Part shown: piece after piece, positions 1 to 6,937 of the stretch
How positions within the stretch are numbered: the first letter of the stretch is position 1
Layout of the letters: each line of letters begins with the position of its first letter
Assembly (NCBI GenBank): GCA_937906995.1
Contig: CALESB010000063.1
Coordinates: 1 to 38,483 of the forward strand
DNA length: 38,483 bases
Direction of reading: 5' to 3'
Source of the DNA: an uncultured Sutterella sp.
GTDB lineage: Bacteria; Pseudomonadota; Gammaproteobacteria; Burkholderiales; Burkholderiaceae_F
Program-made: the position numbers and the translations under genes
Notes under the pieces: model-generated
Seen by the model: only the letters and a program-made list of their open reading frames with translations
What the model was told of the DNA's origin: nothing
The model's database searches: none

Positions 1-52
1 AGCCCGACCACGGGACTTGCACCCGCTAGAACAGCGCACATGTCGCGCGCAC
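1..52 (-). ncRNA. 5' end of a group II intron (partial)
   Basis: Read on the minus strand, the sequence starts GTGCGC at position 52 and soon reaches GGGTGCAAGTCCC (positions 11-23), the conserved start and domain I segment of many bacterial group II introns. The intron would run leftwards out of the window, where its reverse transcriptase gene is expected. Its 5' exon ends 6 nt after the T-run of the hairpin at 59-88; insertion behind intrinsic terminators is known for bacterial class C introns. Only about 50 nt are visible, so class and functionality cannot be judged. Confidence 0.6.
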
Positions 53-58
53 TTACGC

Positions 59-88
59 AAAAAGGAGAAGCGATCACTTCTCCTTTTT
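59..88. terminator. Bidirectional intrinsic terminator
   Basis: A perfect 12-bp stem (59-70 with 77-88) encloses a 6-nt loop and has A-runs on the left and T-runs on the right, so it works on either strand. It ends the minus-strand metallophosphoesterase/WYL transcript and is the apparent landing site of the group II intron. Confidence 0.85.
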
Positions 89-104
89 GTTGCTTGATGC
101 AGGT

Positions 105-971
105 TTATCCTAGGCGTTTTAAACCTAATCCTGACGACATAACTGGCTCATATCCAGTATCGGAGTAATCCATTACTTCACGTGGATCAATCTGAGCTGG
201 AACAATATCGTCACCTCTTAAATTCACAATCCCCCGATACCCGACTCCACGTGGGGTAAAACCATAATATGTAGGATAGTGACGATCTTCATGTTGATGA
301 CCATGAAAAAGGTACTTTACTTGCATGGTCTTGGCAAGTTGATCTAAGGCAAGGAACCCTTTCCTATGGCAGCCCGGCGCCTCATGAGAGACTAAAACAT
401 CAGCCTTTTGAGTAATTAAATTGTCATACGTCGAAGGGAAAATAGATGTACGATGTCGACGAGGTAAGCCTCCTCGCCACATATTTCCTCTTCCAATACG
501 ACGGATAAAAGCCCCGGCACTCATGTAGTTTGGTGCCTGTGGAGGCATCCAGATTTGACCACGAAAAACACCGCCTAACCCTGCGATACGGAGTCCGTTG
601 ACCAAAGCCACACGCCCATGCAAGTTATGCCCTGCCAACTCACTTCTCCATAAACGGTCGTAGAAGTAGTCATTGTCGGTGTCATGATTGCCAGGAATCC
701 ACCAAACATCAACAAATGGCAATATGTCAGCTAAAACTTCATGCAAAGGCGCAGGTGGCTGAAGGTCACCTAAAATCACCATTGCTTTTGGACGGTGCTC
801 TTTACCGGCTTGAATAATATGATCAAAGCCACCGTGAGGATCTCCGCAAAAGAAGATCTCCTCTGCACGTTGTTCAATCGAAATGGCGGTATCCATCGGC
901 TCGGCAGGCTTTACCTGTCTAGGACGAGGGTGAGCCTTATGACGATAGTGATACGAACGCTGAAAAGTCAC
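105..971 (-). CDS. Calcineurin-like metallophosphoesterase
   Basis: This is a dinuclear-metal phosphoesterase of the calcineurin-like superfamily, probably cytoplasmic, with unknown substrate (phosphoprotein, nucleotide or nucleic acid are all possible). The family metal ligands appear in order: GDPHG near residue 43, GDLQ near 69, GNHD near 95, SHE near 195 and GHQH near 223. The start is a GTG preceded by AAGGAG with 8 nt spacing. The gene begins 12 bp after the stop of the WYL regulator gene, so the two are almost surely co-transcribed and the regulator may control it. The N-terminal 35 residues are basic and not part of the fold. No signal peptide or membrane segment is evident. The superfamily call is firm; a specific function cannot be assigned. 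Confidence 0.85.
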   Translation of the reverse strand: MTFQRSYHYRHKAHPRPRQVKPAEPMDTAISIEQRAEEIFFCGDPHGGFDHIIQAGKEHRPKAMVILGDLQPPAPLHEVLADILPFVDVWWIPGNHDTDNDYFYDRLWRSELAGHNLHGRVALVNGLRIAGLGGVFRGQIWMPPQAPNYMSAGAFIRRIGRGNMWRGGLPRRHRTSIFPSTYDNLITQKADVLVSHEAPGCHRKGFLALDQLAKTMQVKYLFHGHQHEDRHYPTYYGFTPRGVGYRGIVNLRGDDIVPAQIDPREVMDYSDTGYEPVMSSGLGLKRLG

Positions 972-983
972 CTTTGTGACTCC

Positions 984-1988
984 TTATTTATAGTTTTCGA
1001 TCATAGCAGCAAGCTCGCGACGAACGGCATCTTGTAAGCTTTGCGGTTCCATCACTTTGCAAGCTGCGCCATAACGCAACAAATCTCCAACCAATTCGGG
1101 ACTATCGCTCGCAAAAGGAATGGTTAATTCATAAATATCGTCATTTAACCAAGTTTCAAACTGGTCCTTATGCCAAACAAATTGGCTTGCTCGTTTGGCT
1201 GCATTACCCACAAAACGAATTCGAGCATATTGCGGGATTTCACCACGGAACATGCCATAGGTTGCCCCCAAAGTTGCTTCAACCGTTTTCATAGGAACTG
1301 GCTTGACGCCCGTTTGCATCATGTCGGCATGGCGAATATTTTCAATATTGAAGCTACGAAGCGCATTGCGCTTATGGCACCAAGCATCCAAGTACCAACA
1401 ACCACGGTAGTAAACCAAACGCATTGGACTGACAATACGCTCTGTTTCCTCATGATTGTTGTCGGACCAATAACGAATACGTAAACGATTGCGATGAACA
1501 AGTGCCTGGCCTAAAACTTCAAAATACTCATTTTCAATAGGCTTACGAACCGGCTCTTCAATAATGACACGCTTTTTTAACTCATCAATGTTAGCGGCCT
1601 CTTCGAACATCGCTGTACGCAATCGAGCTCCTACTTGACGAAGATCCTTCGTCAAATAACCCTTGCGATTTTTTTGTAATTGTTCGAACTGTTCCAAGGT
1701 CTTGACCGAGCAATACAGTTCATCAGGAGTAAACCAAGAAGAACGACGTTCGTAAAAATCGTCACGCTTAGCTTCTGCACGATTTTTAGCAAAAAGATAG
1801 CCACCACGAACACGAGAGAAAACAATAGGAGCTTTGAGGGATTCACGCATATAGCGAATATCGCGCTTCACAGTGGCCGGTGCTGCACCTGTTGCACGTT
1901 GCAATTCTTCAAAAGTCACAACACCTTTTTCAGCAATGAGGCGATCGATTTTCATAATGCGAACGCTAAAATCGTTGGTCGTATTCAT
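984..1988 (-). CDS. WYL-domain transcriptional regulator
   Basis: A DNA-binding regulator with an N-terminal helix-turn-helix of the HTH_11/DeoR-like type (about residues 10-55 from the chosen start; motif VTFEELQRATGAAPATVKRD) and a central WYL domain (about 150-215) with the motif YYRGCWYLDAWCHKR. WYL domains sense ligands, often nucleic acid or nucleotides, and the family includes repressors and activators of defence and stress genes. An upstream in-frame start at 2039 exists, but the ATG at 1988 has AAGGA 8 nt ahead and is preferred, giving 334 residues. The gene leads an operon with the metallophosphoesterase. A promoter at 2049-2076 and a 20-bp inverted repeat at 2021-2040 over the expected transcription start suggest autoregulation. 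Confidence 0.85.
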   Translation of the reverse strand: MNTTNDFSVRIMKIDRLIAEKGVVTFEELQRATGAAPATVKRDIRYMRESLKAPIVFSRVRGGYLFAKNRAEAKRDDFYERRSSWFTPDELYCSVKTLEQFEQLQKNRKGYLTKDLRQVGARLRTAMFEEAANIDELKKRVIIEEPVRKPIENEYFEVLGQALVHRNRLRIRYWSDNNHEETERIVSPMRLVYYRGCWYLDAWCHKRNALRSFNIENIRHADMMQTGVKPVPMKTVEATLGATYGMFRGEIPQYARIRFVGNAAKRASQFVWHKDQFETWLNDDIYELTIPFASDSPELVGDLLRYGAACKVMEPQSLQDAVRRELAAMIENYK

Positions 1989-2020
1989 TCTTCTTGTCCT
2001 TAAACCTAACTTAAGACTTG

Positions 2021-2040
2021 TTTGAGTTAAATAACTCAAA
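2021..2040. promoter_or_regulatory. Candidate operator: 20-bp inverted repeat
   Basis: TTTGAGTTA and TAACTCAAA are perfect 9-nt arms separated by 2 nt. The repeat lies directly downstream of the predicted -10 box and 32 nt before the regulator's start codon, the usual place for a repressor operator. Binding by the WYL protein itself is inferred. Confidence 0.5.
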
Positions 2041-2048
2041 ATAAGTTC

Positions 2049-2076
2049 AATTTATATACTCTTCTAATGGTATCAA
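2049..2076 (-). promoter_or_regulatory. Candidate sigma-70 promoter of the WYL operon
   Basis: On the minus strand a -35 box TTGATA (2071-2076) and a -10 box TAAATT (2049-2054) are 16 nt apart. The predicted start near 2042 gives a leader of about 55 nt containing the inverted repeat. Confidence 0.4.
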
Positions 2077-2193
2077 ATGGTGAGCCCTCGTTCAACCATA
2101 GAATTAATGATTTGCTAAAACTAGGCATACAAAAAGCGTTGAAGCGAACAATTCATGATTACTGATTTAGCCTTTGTACATTTATGGGATACA

Positions 2194-2232
2194 AAAAAAG
2201 CTTCGGACTTGAAGATAGCCAGAAGCTTTTTT
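2194..2232 (-). terminator. Intrinsic terminator of pyrD
   Basis: An 11-bp stem, AAAAAAGCTTC with GAAGCTTTTTT, closes a 17-nt loop 25 bp beyond the pyrD stop and ends in a T-run on the minus strand. Confidence 0.75.
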
Positions 2233-2257
2233 AAATATCCTGAGCGTTAATTAGTGA

Positions 2258-3316
2258 TTAACGACCATTCTTTTTGCGCCACTGAGCAATAGCGTCGCTA
2301 GCAGTTTGAATAAGCTCTGGACCGTAGTAGATAAAGCCCGTATAAAGTTGAACGAGACTTGCACCGGCTTCCATTTTAGCTACGGCATGTTCAGGTGTCA
2401 TAACACCACCAGAGGCAATAATCGGCAACGTTCCTTTCAAGTGATCGGAAAGTACTTGAACAACAGCGGTTGAACGTTCAAAGAGCGGACGACCCGATAA
2501 GCCACCAGGATTTTCGCTCTTAGGCTCGCCTTCGACACCCTTGCGAGAGCTTGTCGTATTGGTTGCCGTAATACCGTCCATACCATACTGAACAAATACG
2601 TCTGCCGCACGGCGAATCGCATCATCGGTCAAGTCAGGACCGATCTTAACGGTGATCGGTACATAACGACCCGTACTATCGGCCAACGCTTTGCGTTTAT
2701 CAGCAATGCCACTTACCAATTCGTCAAGATAATCACCCTCTTGAAGAGCCGTTAAGTTAGCAATGTTAGGGCAAGAAATATCGATAGCAAGATAATCTGC
2801 CGTTGCGTAGCTCTTATCCATCAAAACAATGTAATCGGGCAAAGACTTTTCAACTGGCGTGGGTGTTTGCTTACCAATGTTGACACCAACAATACCGCCC
2901 TTCGCACGAAAACCGGTTGCGCTTCGAGCAATATTGGCCATACCGGCTTCAACACCCGGGTTGTTAAATCCCATATAGTTAACAACACCTTCTTTAGGAA
3001 TCAAACGCCAGCAACGAGGACGAGGATTGCCTGGTTGACCAACAGGCGTAAACGTCCCCGTTTCAATATGACCAAAACCTAAACGACCAAGACCGGTGAC
3101 ATGTCCGCCCGTTTTATCCATACCTGCAGCCAAGCCGATTGTATTGGGGAAGGTAAGACCCATCACAGTGACAGGATCATTTTTAGGCAATCCAGCAACT
3201 AAACGGGTTAACCCTGCAGCAGAAGCCCAATCAATATTGCTCATAATGAGACCATGGGCCGTTTCCGGATCCATTTGAAAAAGCACACTGCGGGCGAGTT
3301 TATAGAGCATTGACAT
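2258..3316 (-). CDS. pyrD: Dihydroorotate dehydrogenase (quinone), class 2, with Cys at the catalytic-base position
   Basis: Catalyses dihydroorotate to orotate in pyrimidine synthesis, passing electrons to membrane quinone through FMN. The class 2 layout is clear: an N-terminal helix (FQMDPETAHG, residues 13-22), GLAAGMDK (61-68), NYMGFNNPG (113-121), TVKIGPDL, ATNTT, LSGRPL and ASGGV. The start at 3316 has GGAG 10 nt upstream and matches the E. coli N-terminus; an upstream in-frame start at 3358 is unlikely. The odd point is the catalytic loop: class 2 enzymes carry N-[IV]-S-S-P-N with the second Ser as base, whereas this protein reads DISCPN (179-184). Cys182 is thus the class 1 residue and Asp179 replaces an Asn. 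It is monocistronic with its own terminator. Confidence 0.93.
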   Translation of the reverse strand: MSMLYKLARSVLFQMDPETAHGLIMSNIDWASAAGLTRLVAGLPKNDPVTVMGLTFPNTIGLAAGMDKTGGHVTGLGRLGFGHIETGTFTPVGQPGNPRPRCWRLIPKEGVVNYMGFNNPGVEAGMANIARSATGFRAKGGIVGVNIGKQTPTPVEKSLPDYIVLMDKSYATADYLAIDISCPNIANLTALQEGDYLDELVSGIADKRKALADSTGRYVPITVKIGPDLTDDAIRRAADVFVQYGMDGITATNTTSSRKGVEGEPKSENPGGLSGRPLFERSTAVVQVLSDHLKGTLPIIASGGVMTPEHAVAKMEAGASLVQLYTGFIYYGPELIQTASDAIAQWRKKNGR

Positions 3317-3555
3317 GTAAAGAAGACTCCGAATTGAAGGCGAGTAAACAGTTCCCAATAGGCGGGCAACGAATTCTCACCTTGCCTCACCTATCGCTAA
3401 GCGACTGAGCATGCTTAAGTGTTTGATATGTCGACAATAGCAATAACTTAAGCCAGTCATCTTGTTTTATATAAATTAGCTCAAATTGTACTTGAAGCGA
3501 AGTTCGCCGTCATCTCGTAAATCGAAAAAACCGACTTTAATCGAACAAATTAGTA

Positions 3556-4026
3556 TTAACGATTAAGGTTGTGATTCATCAAGCGGTGTTGAGCAAGCTG
3601 TTCGTACTTTGTGCCAGGACGTCCCCAGTTTGCGTAGGGCCAAATCGAGATGCCGCCTCTTGGAGTAAATAGACCGATCACTTCAATATACTTTGGATTC
3701 ATGAGCTTAATTAAGTCTTTCATGATTTTGTTAATACAGTCCTCATGAAAGTCGCCATGGTTACGGAAGCTGAATAAATACAACTTCAAGCTCTTGCTCT
3801 CAACCATTTTTTGGTCAGGCATATAGTTAATTTTGATTTCAGCAAAGTCTGGCTGCCCGGTAATCGGGCAAAGACTTGTGAATTCTGGGCAGTTAAATTG
3901 GACCCAATAATCATTTTCTGGATGCTTGTTGTCAAAAGCTTCCAAAATTTCAGGTGCATATTGTGTCGGATAGTTCGTATTCTTACCCAGACTACGCAAC
4001 CCCTCAGTTTCACGTTGATATTGCAT
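3556..4026 (-). CDS. queF: NADPH-dependent 7-cyano-7-deazaguanine reductase QueF
   Basis: Reduces the nitrile of preQ0 to the amine preQ1, the precursor inserted into tRNA for queuosine. At 156 residues it is the short, single-domain (YkvM-type) form. The nucleophilic Cys and acid lie in FTSLCPITGQPDFAE (residues 49-63), and the family's NADPH motif is seen as ESKSLKLYLFSFRNHG (76-91), followed by the FHED segment. It starts 12 bp after the stop of the transporter gene yhhQ with AAGGG as ribosome binding site, so they form one operon coupling uptake of the precursor to its reduction. No biosynthetic queC, queD or queE lies nearby. Confidence 0.93.
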   Translation of the reverse strand: MQYQRETEGLRSLGKNTNYPTQYAPEILEAFDNKHPENDYWVQFNCPEFTSLCPITGQPDFAEIKINYMPDQKMVESKSLKLYLFSFRNHGDFHEDCINKIMKDLIKLMNPKYIEVIGLFTPRGGISIWPYANWGRPGTKYEQLAQHRLMNHNLNR

Positions 4027-4038
4027 AACTGCCCTTTA

Positions 4039-4704
4039 TTAAATCGTGTTATTTAAAGCATTACTTGGACAAACTTGAGGCTTTTCATAAGACTCAATGT
4101 AGCGAATGAGGCGCTTTGTTAACGGCAAAGCCACAATTTCGTAAACAGTTTTCATTAGCACTTGGAACAACATTAAGTTGAATAGCTCTGAAACCGGCAG
4201 TAGTCCGATAAATGCAATTGGATAGAAAACGAGAGAATCAAAACTTTCACCAATAATGGAAGATGTGATTGCTCGGAACGAAAAACCCTTGGATTGATAC
4301 GCGATTTTTAAACGACTCATCACGAATGCATTTAACATTGAGCCAACAAGAAACGCGGCCAAACTAGCAATTGTGATACGAGGTGCCAATCCAAAGATAA
4401 AATCAAAGGCAGCTTTACCCTGCCAATAAGGTGCTTCTGGTAAGGCTACCGCAATGGCAGATAAGGCAATAAAGGCCAAAGTAATAAAAAAGCCCAACCA
4501 AATCATAAAGCGCGCTTTGGAATATCCCCAGATTTCGGTAACGCAATCGTTGGCAATATAAGAAAGCGGAAAAACGATTAGTGCAGCAGTGGTTGTAAAT
4601 GGACCAATTTCAATGATCTTGGTCGCAAAAAGATTGGAGACGATGATGGCCGTACAAAAAATGACGCACATCACCATGTAGGTAATAGATACTTTAGTTG
4701 TCAT
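4039..4704 (-). CDS. yhhQ: Queuosine precursor transporter, YhhQ family
   Basis: An integral membrane protein of the YhhQ (DUF165/VUT) family, which imports preQ0 or preQ1. It has about six hydrophobic segments, with polar residues typical of the family in the second (PLSYIANDCVTEIWGYSKAR) and in the IGESFDSLVFYP stretch. The first ATG-like start at 4758 lies inside the promoter region; the ATG at 4704 matches the usual N-terminus (TTKVSITYMVMC) and is chosen, giving 221 residues, though its ribosome site (AAGA) is weak. It is the first gene of the yhhQ-queF operon. The short leader contains no preQ1 riboswitch that I can recognise. Confidence 0.9.
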   Translation of the reverse strand: MTTKVSITYMVMCVIFCTAIIVSNLFATKIIEIGPFTTTAALIVFPLSYIANDCVTEIWGYSKARFMIWLGFFITLAFIALSAIAVALPEAPYWQGKAAFDFIFGLAPRITIASLAAFLVGSMLNAFVMSRLKIAYQSKGFSFRAITSSIIGESFDSLVFYPIAFIGLLPVSELFNLMLFQVLMKTVYEIVALPLTKRLIRYIESYEKPQVCPSNALNNTI

Positions 4705-4748
4705 AATTCTTGTTTTTAACGAGGTTAGCAAGGACTCGAGCGGGTGCA

Positions 4749-4778
4749 ATTCTAGCAAAAGTTAATCCATAATTTCAA
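4749..4778 (-). promoter_or_regulatory. Sigma-70 promoter of yhhQ-queF
   Basis: On the minus strand TTGAAA (4773-4778) and TAGAAT (4749-4754) are 18 nt apart, with TG one base ahead of the -10 box (extended -10). The predicted leader is about 38 nt. Confidence 0.6.
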
Positions 4779-4799
4779 ACCCACATTCATTGGCTCAGA

Positions 4800-5741
4800 T
4801 CATATTAAGAAAGACAGCCAAATAGGAATGGTCACAATGGCCGCTATTGTATGAGCCGTAGTGACATTGGCAACCAATGGTGCATTTCCTCCCATAGAAG
4901 CCGTCATGACAAAGCATGACTGAGCCGTCGGTAACATCGCAAACACCATTAATGCTCCTTGGGCCGCTAAAGGCAACTCAAATAACCAACACATCAGAAA
5001 TGCTAAAGCGGGAACAAGTATTAAGCGCTCGACAGTATTAGCAAAAATAAGAGTTCCATTGAATTGAAGACTATTGAGGCGAATACCTGCTCCGATACAA
5101 AGCAGTCCCATTACCAAAGAGGCCTTCCCTAATGATTGGCAAACTTGCATTGGTACAGATGGCAAAGAAACCCCCAGAAGATTAACGAGAAGACCTGCGC
5201 TCGTTGCGATGATTAGCGGATTCTTTACGACAGCTTTTAAAGTTCTGGTATAGGTTTTCGATGATCCCGATTGCCCATCTGATTTTGCAACTGCAGTGGC
5301 CAATGCGGCAACAGCAATCGTGTTACTGATAGGGACCCAAAAAGCGATCAATAGCGACAATAGTGCTAATCCTTCATTACCGTACAGTCGACTCACAAGA
5401 GCAAATCCAATATAGCTATTAAATCGGAAGCCACACTGGAAGGCTGATGCATGACTCACATCATCTGCTTTAACTAAATAACGAATGAGATAAGAGAACA
5501 AAAGAGCCATCATCATGGTTGCTATAGCAACGCTTAAATACTGACTTGCCTCTGATATTGATAGGTGAGAGCTTGCTACTGACGAAAATAATAATGGAGG
5601 AAAAAGCACGTAGAAAACAAGTTTCTCAGTGCTTCTCCAAAAGCCATCATGAAAGACCCCGTCTTTAAGGAAAGCTCTTAAAAAGAAGCCCAGGGAAATC
5701 AATAAAATGTCTGGAAGAATTAAAGTAACTGCTGAAGTCAT
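4800..5741 (-). CDS. AEC-family permease (auxin efflux carrier type)
   Basis: A 313-residue membrane protein of the AEC (auxin efflux carrier) family, whose bacterial members carry organic acids such as malate or malonate. The sequence shows about ten hydrophobic helices in two halves, the family motif CGFRFNSYIGFAL around residues 103-115 in the N-terminal half, and the unwound-helix signature AMLPTAQSCFVMTASMGG near 268-285 in the C-terminal half. The start ATG has AAAGG about 8 nt upstream. It is a likely single gene, 107 bp downstream of the accessory island; the intergenic region holds an inverted repeat (5767-5775 with 5805-5813) without a T-run. The substrate cannot be told from the sequence. 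Confidence 0.85.
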   Translation of the reverse strand: MTSAVTLILPDILLISLGFFLRAFLKDGVFHDGFWRSTEKLVFYVLFPPLLFSSVASSHLSISEASQYLSVAIATMMMALLFSYLIRYLVKADDVSHASAFQCGFRFNSYIGFALVSRLYGNEGLALLSLLIAFWVPISNTIAVAALATAVAKSDGQSGSSKTYTRTLKAVVKNPLIIATSAGLLVNLLGVSLPSVPMQVCQSLGKASLVMGLLCIGAGIRLNSLQFNGTLIFANTVERLILVPALAFLMCWLFELPLAAQGALMVFAMLPTAQSCFVMTASMGGNAPLVANVTTAHTIAAIVTIPIWLSFLI

Positions 5742-5848
5742 TCACATAACCTTTATTGCCTCTCCAAGAGGATTTTCAACTTCAATGAAGCAAGTTAAAA
5801 ATATAAATCCTCTCCCGCCTTGCTTTAAATAGAATGGGTGGCCTCTTC

Positions 5849-6928
5849 CTATTTCTCAAACTCCCCTTTGATCATACAGTTCAGATACCTTCCAGGGTCT
5901 GAAATGAAGTCATCCCATTTAGCCAGTGGGTGGAATTCCTCATGTTCGATGTCCAGATAACAGAGCTTTTTATCCCTTGGACTCCATAGCAACAAGTAGT
6001 CACTATAGTTGTCCATAGCCGCCATGAGAGAGAGCAACCTTTTCCGTTTCCAGGTCATCTCCTGCACATCCATGAAGGAATAGAGCTCCGCCCACTTCAC
6101 CCATTCTCGATCTGGGAACACCAACCGCAGTGGTCCTGTCTTTAAGTATTTCACTAGCTTAGCGGGCAGTTTGTAGGGCATGAGCTGTCGGATCTTTTCC
6201 TGCTCGTTGTGCCAGTCCTCTGGTTCCTGGGCCTTCAGGTAGTTGGCCAACGCCTGATTTTTGTTCTGCACCGCCACGGTGTAAGGTCGGTCGCCGTATT
6301 TATCAGCAATAGTGATGTCAGCTCCATGCTCTATGAGCCACTGGACCATGGAGAAATCATCATTCCTCGCTGCTTCAGTCACAGGTGTAGAAGCGTATGG
6401 AAACACCATGTCCGGCTTGTGGTAATTGATATCCGCTCCTTTTTCGAGAAGCAGTCGAGCCAGTTTTGTATTACCTTCGGACACAGCAGCTCGGAATGCC
6501 TCACCCCCAAATTGAGCGACACTAATGCCAGCTTTCTCTAACACAGAAATGTTTTCCGGTCGATTTCCCCAGCGCACTTCCTGAAAAGCCCGCTCTTTCT
6601 GTTTAACACTGAGGTCGCCAACCTGTCCAACAAAGAGTGACACTACCTCTGGGCCACTGCAACGCGTCGCAGTTAATAAAAGTGGTTGCTCAACGGCTAG
6701 ACTCGGATCTGCACCTTTCTCTAATAGAAAGTGAATCATGGAGACATCATTGCGAAAAACAGCGATCTCCAATGGCATCAGCTTGATGTATTCGCTGATT
6801 TGGATAGGAGCATCCAAGTCCAGACCGTCTTTAATTAACGCATCTAACTTGAAAGTGTCATGCTCACAGATAGCAGCGACAAGCTCTGGGACAGATTCCC
6901 AACAGCCAAGGTAAGCGATTTTGTACAT
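5849..6928 (-). CDS. Ankyrin-repeat protein with C-terminal SUKH (SMI1/KNR4)-like domain
   Basis: Residues 15-240 form about six ankyrin repeats, including MIHFLLEKGADPSLA, KLARLLLEKGADINYH and MVQWLIEHGADITIADKYG. The last 100 residues (about 255-359) have the look of the SMI1/KNR4 (SUKH) fold: LVFPDREWVKWAELYSF, then YLLLWSPRDKKLCYLDI and a WDDFISDPGRYL end. SUKH proteins are common immunity proteins of contact-dependent and polymorphic toxins, and ankyrin proteins recur in the same loci. The gene begins 9 bp after the preceding gene, with AAGGA as ribosome site, and closes the 20-kb island. The ankyrin call is firm; the SUKH call rests on pattern only, and the immunity role is inferred from family and context. 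Confidence 0.75.
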   Translation of the reverse strand: MYKIAYLGCWESVPELVAAICEHDTFKLDALIKDGLDLDAPIQISEYIKLMPLEIAVFRNDVSMIHFLLEKGADPSLAVEQPLLLTATRCSGPEVVSLFVGQVGDLSVKQKERAFQEVRWGNRPENISVLEKAGISVAQFGGEAFRAAVSEGNTKLARLLLEKGADINYHKPDMVFPYASTPVTEAARNDDFSMVQWLIEHGADITIADKYGDRPYTVAVQNKNQALANYLKAQEPEDWHNEQEKIRQLMPYKLPAKLVKYLKTGPLRLVFPDREWVKWAELYSFMDVQEMTWKRKRLLSLMAAMDNYSDYLLLWSPRDKKLCYLDIEHEEFHPLAKWDDFISDPGRYLNCMIKGEFEK

Positions 6929-6937
6929 ACTGAATCC

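Noticed and set aside
1170..2003. Plus-strand open frames inside the WYL gene
   Set aside because: They are antisense shadows with no ribosome sites, no family likeness and poor codon patterns compared with the minus-strand gene.
4705..4748. preQ1 riboswitch upstream of yhhQ
   Set aside because: The leader after the predicted start is only about 38 nt and lacks the type I consensus stem, loop and A-rich tail; types II and III do not fit either.
5767..5813. Inverted repeat between the island and the AEC permease gene as a terminator
   Set aside because: The 9-bp arms are real but no T-run follows on the minus strand; a leader structure is possible but unsupported.
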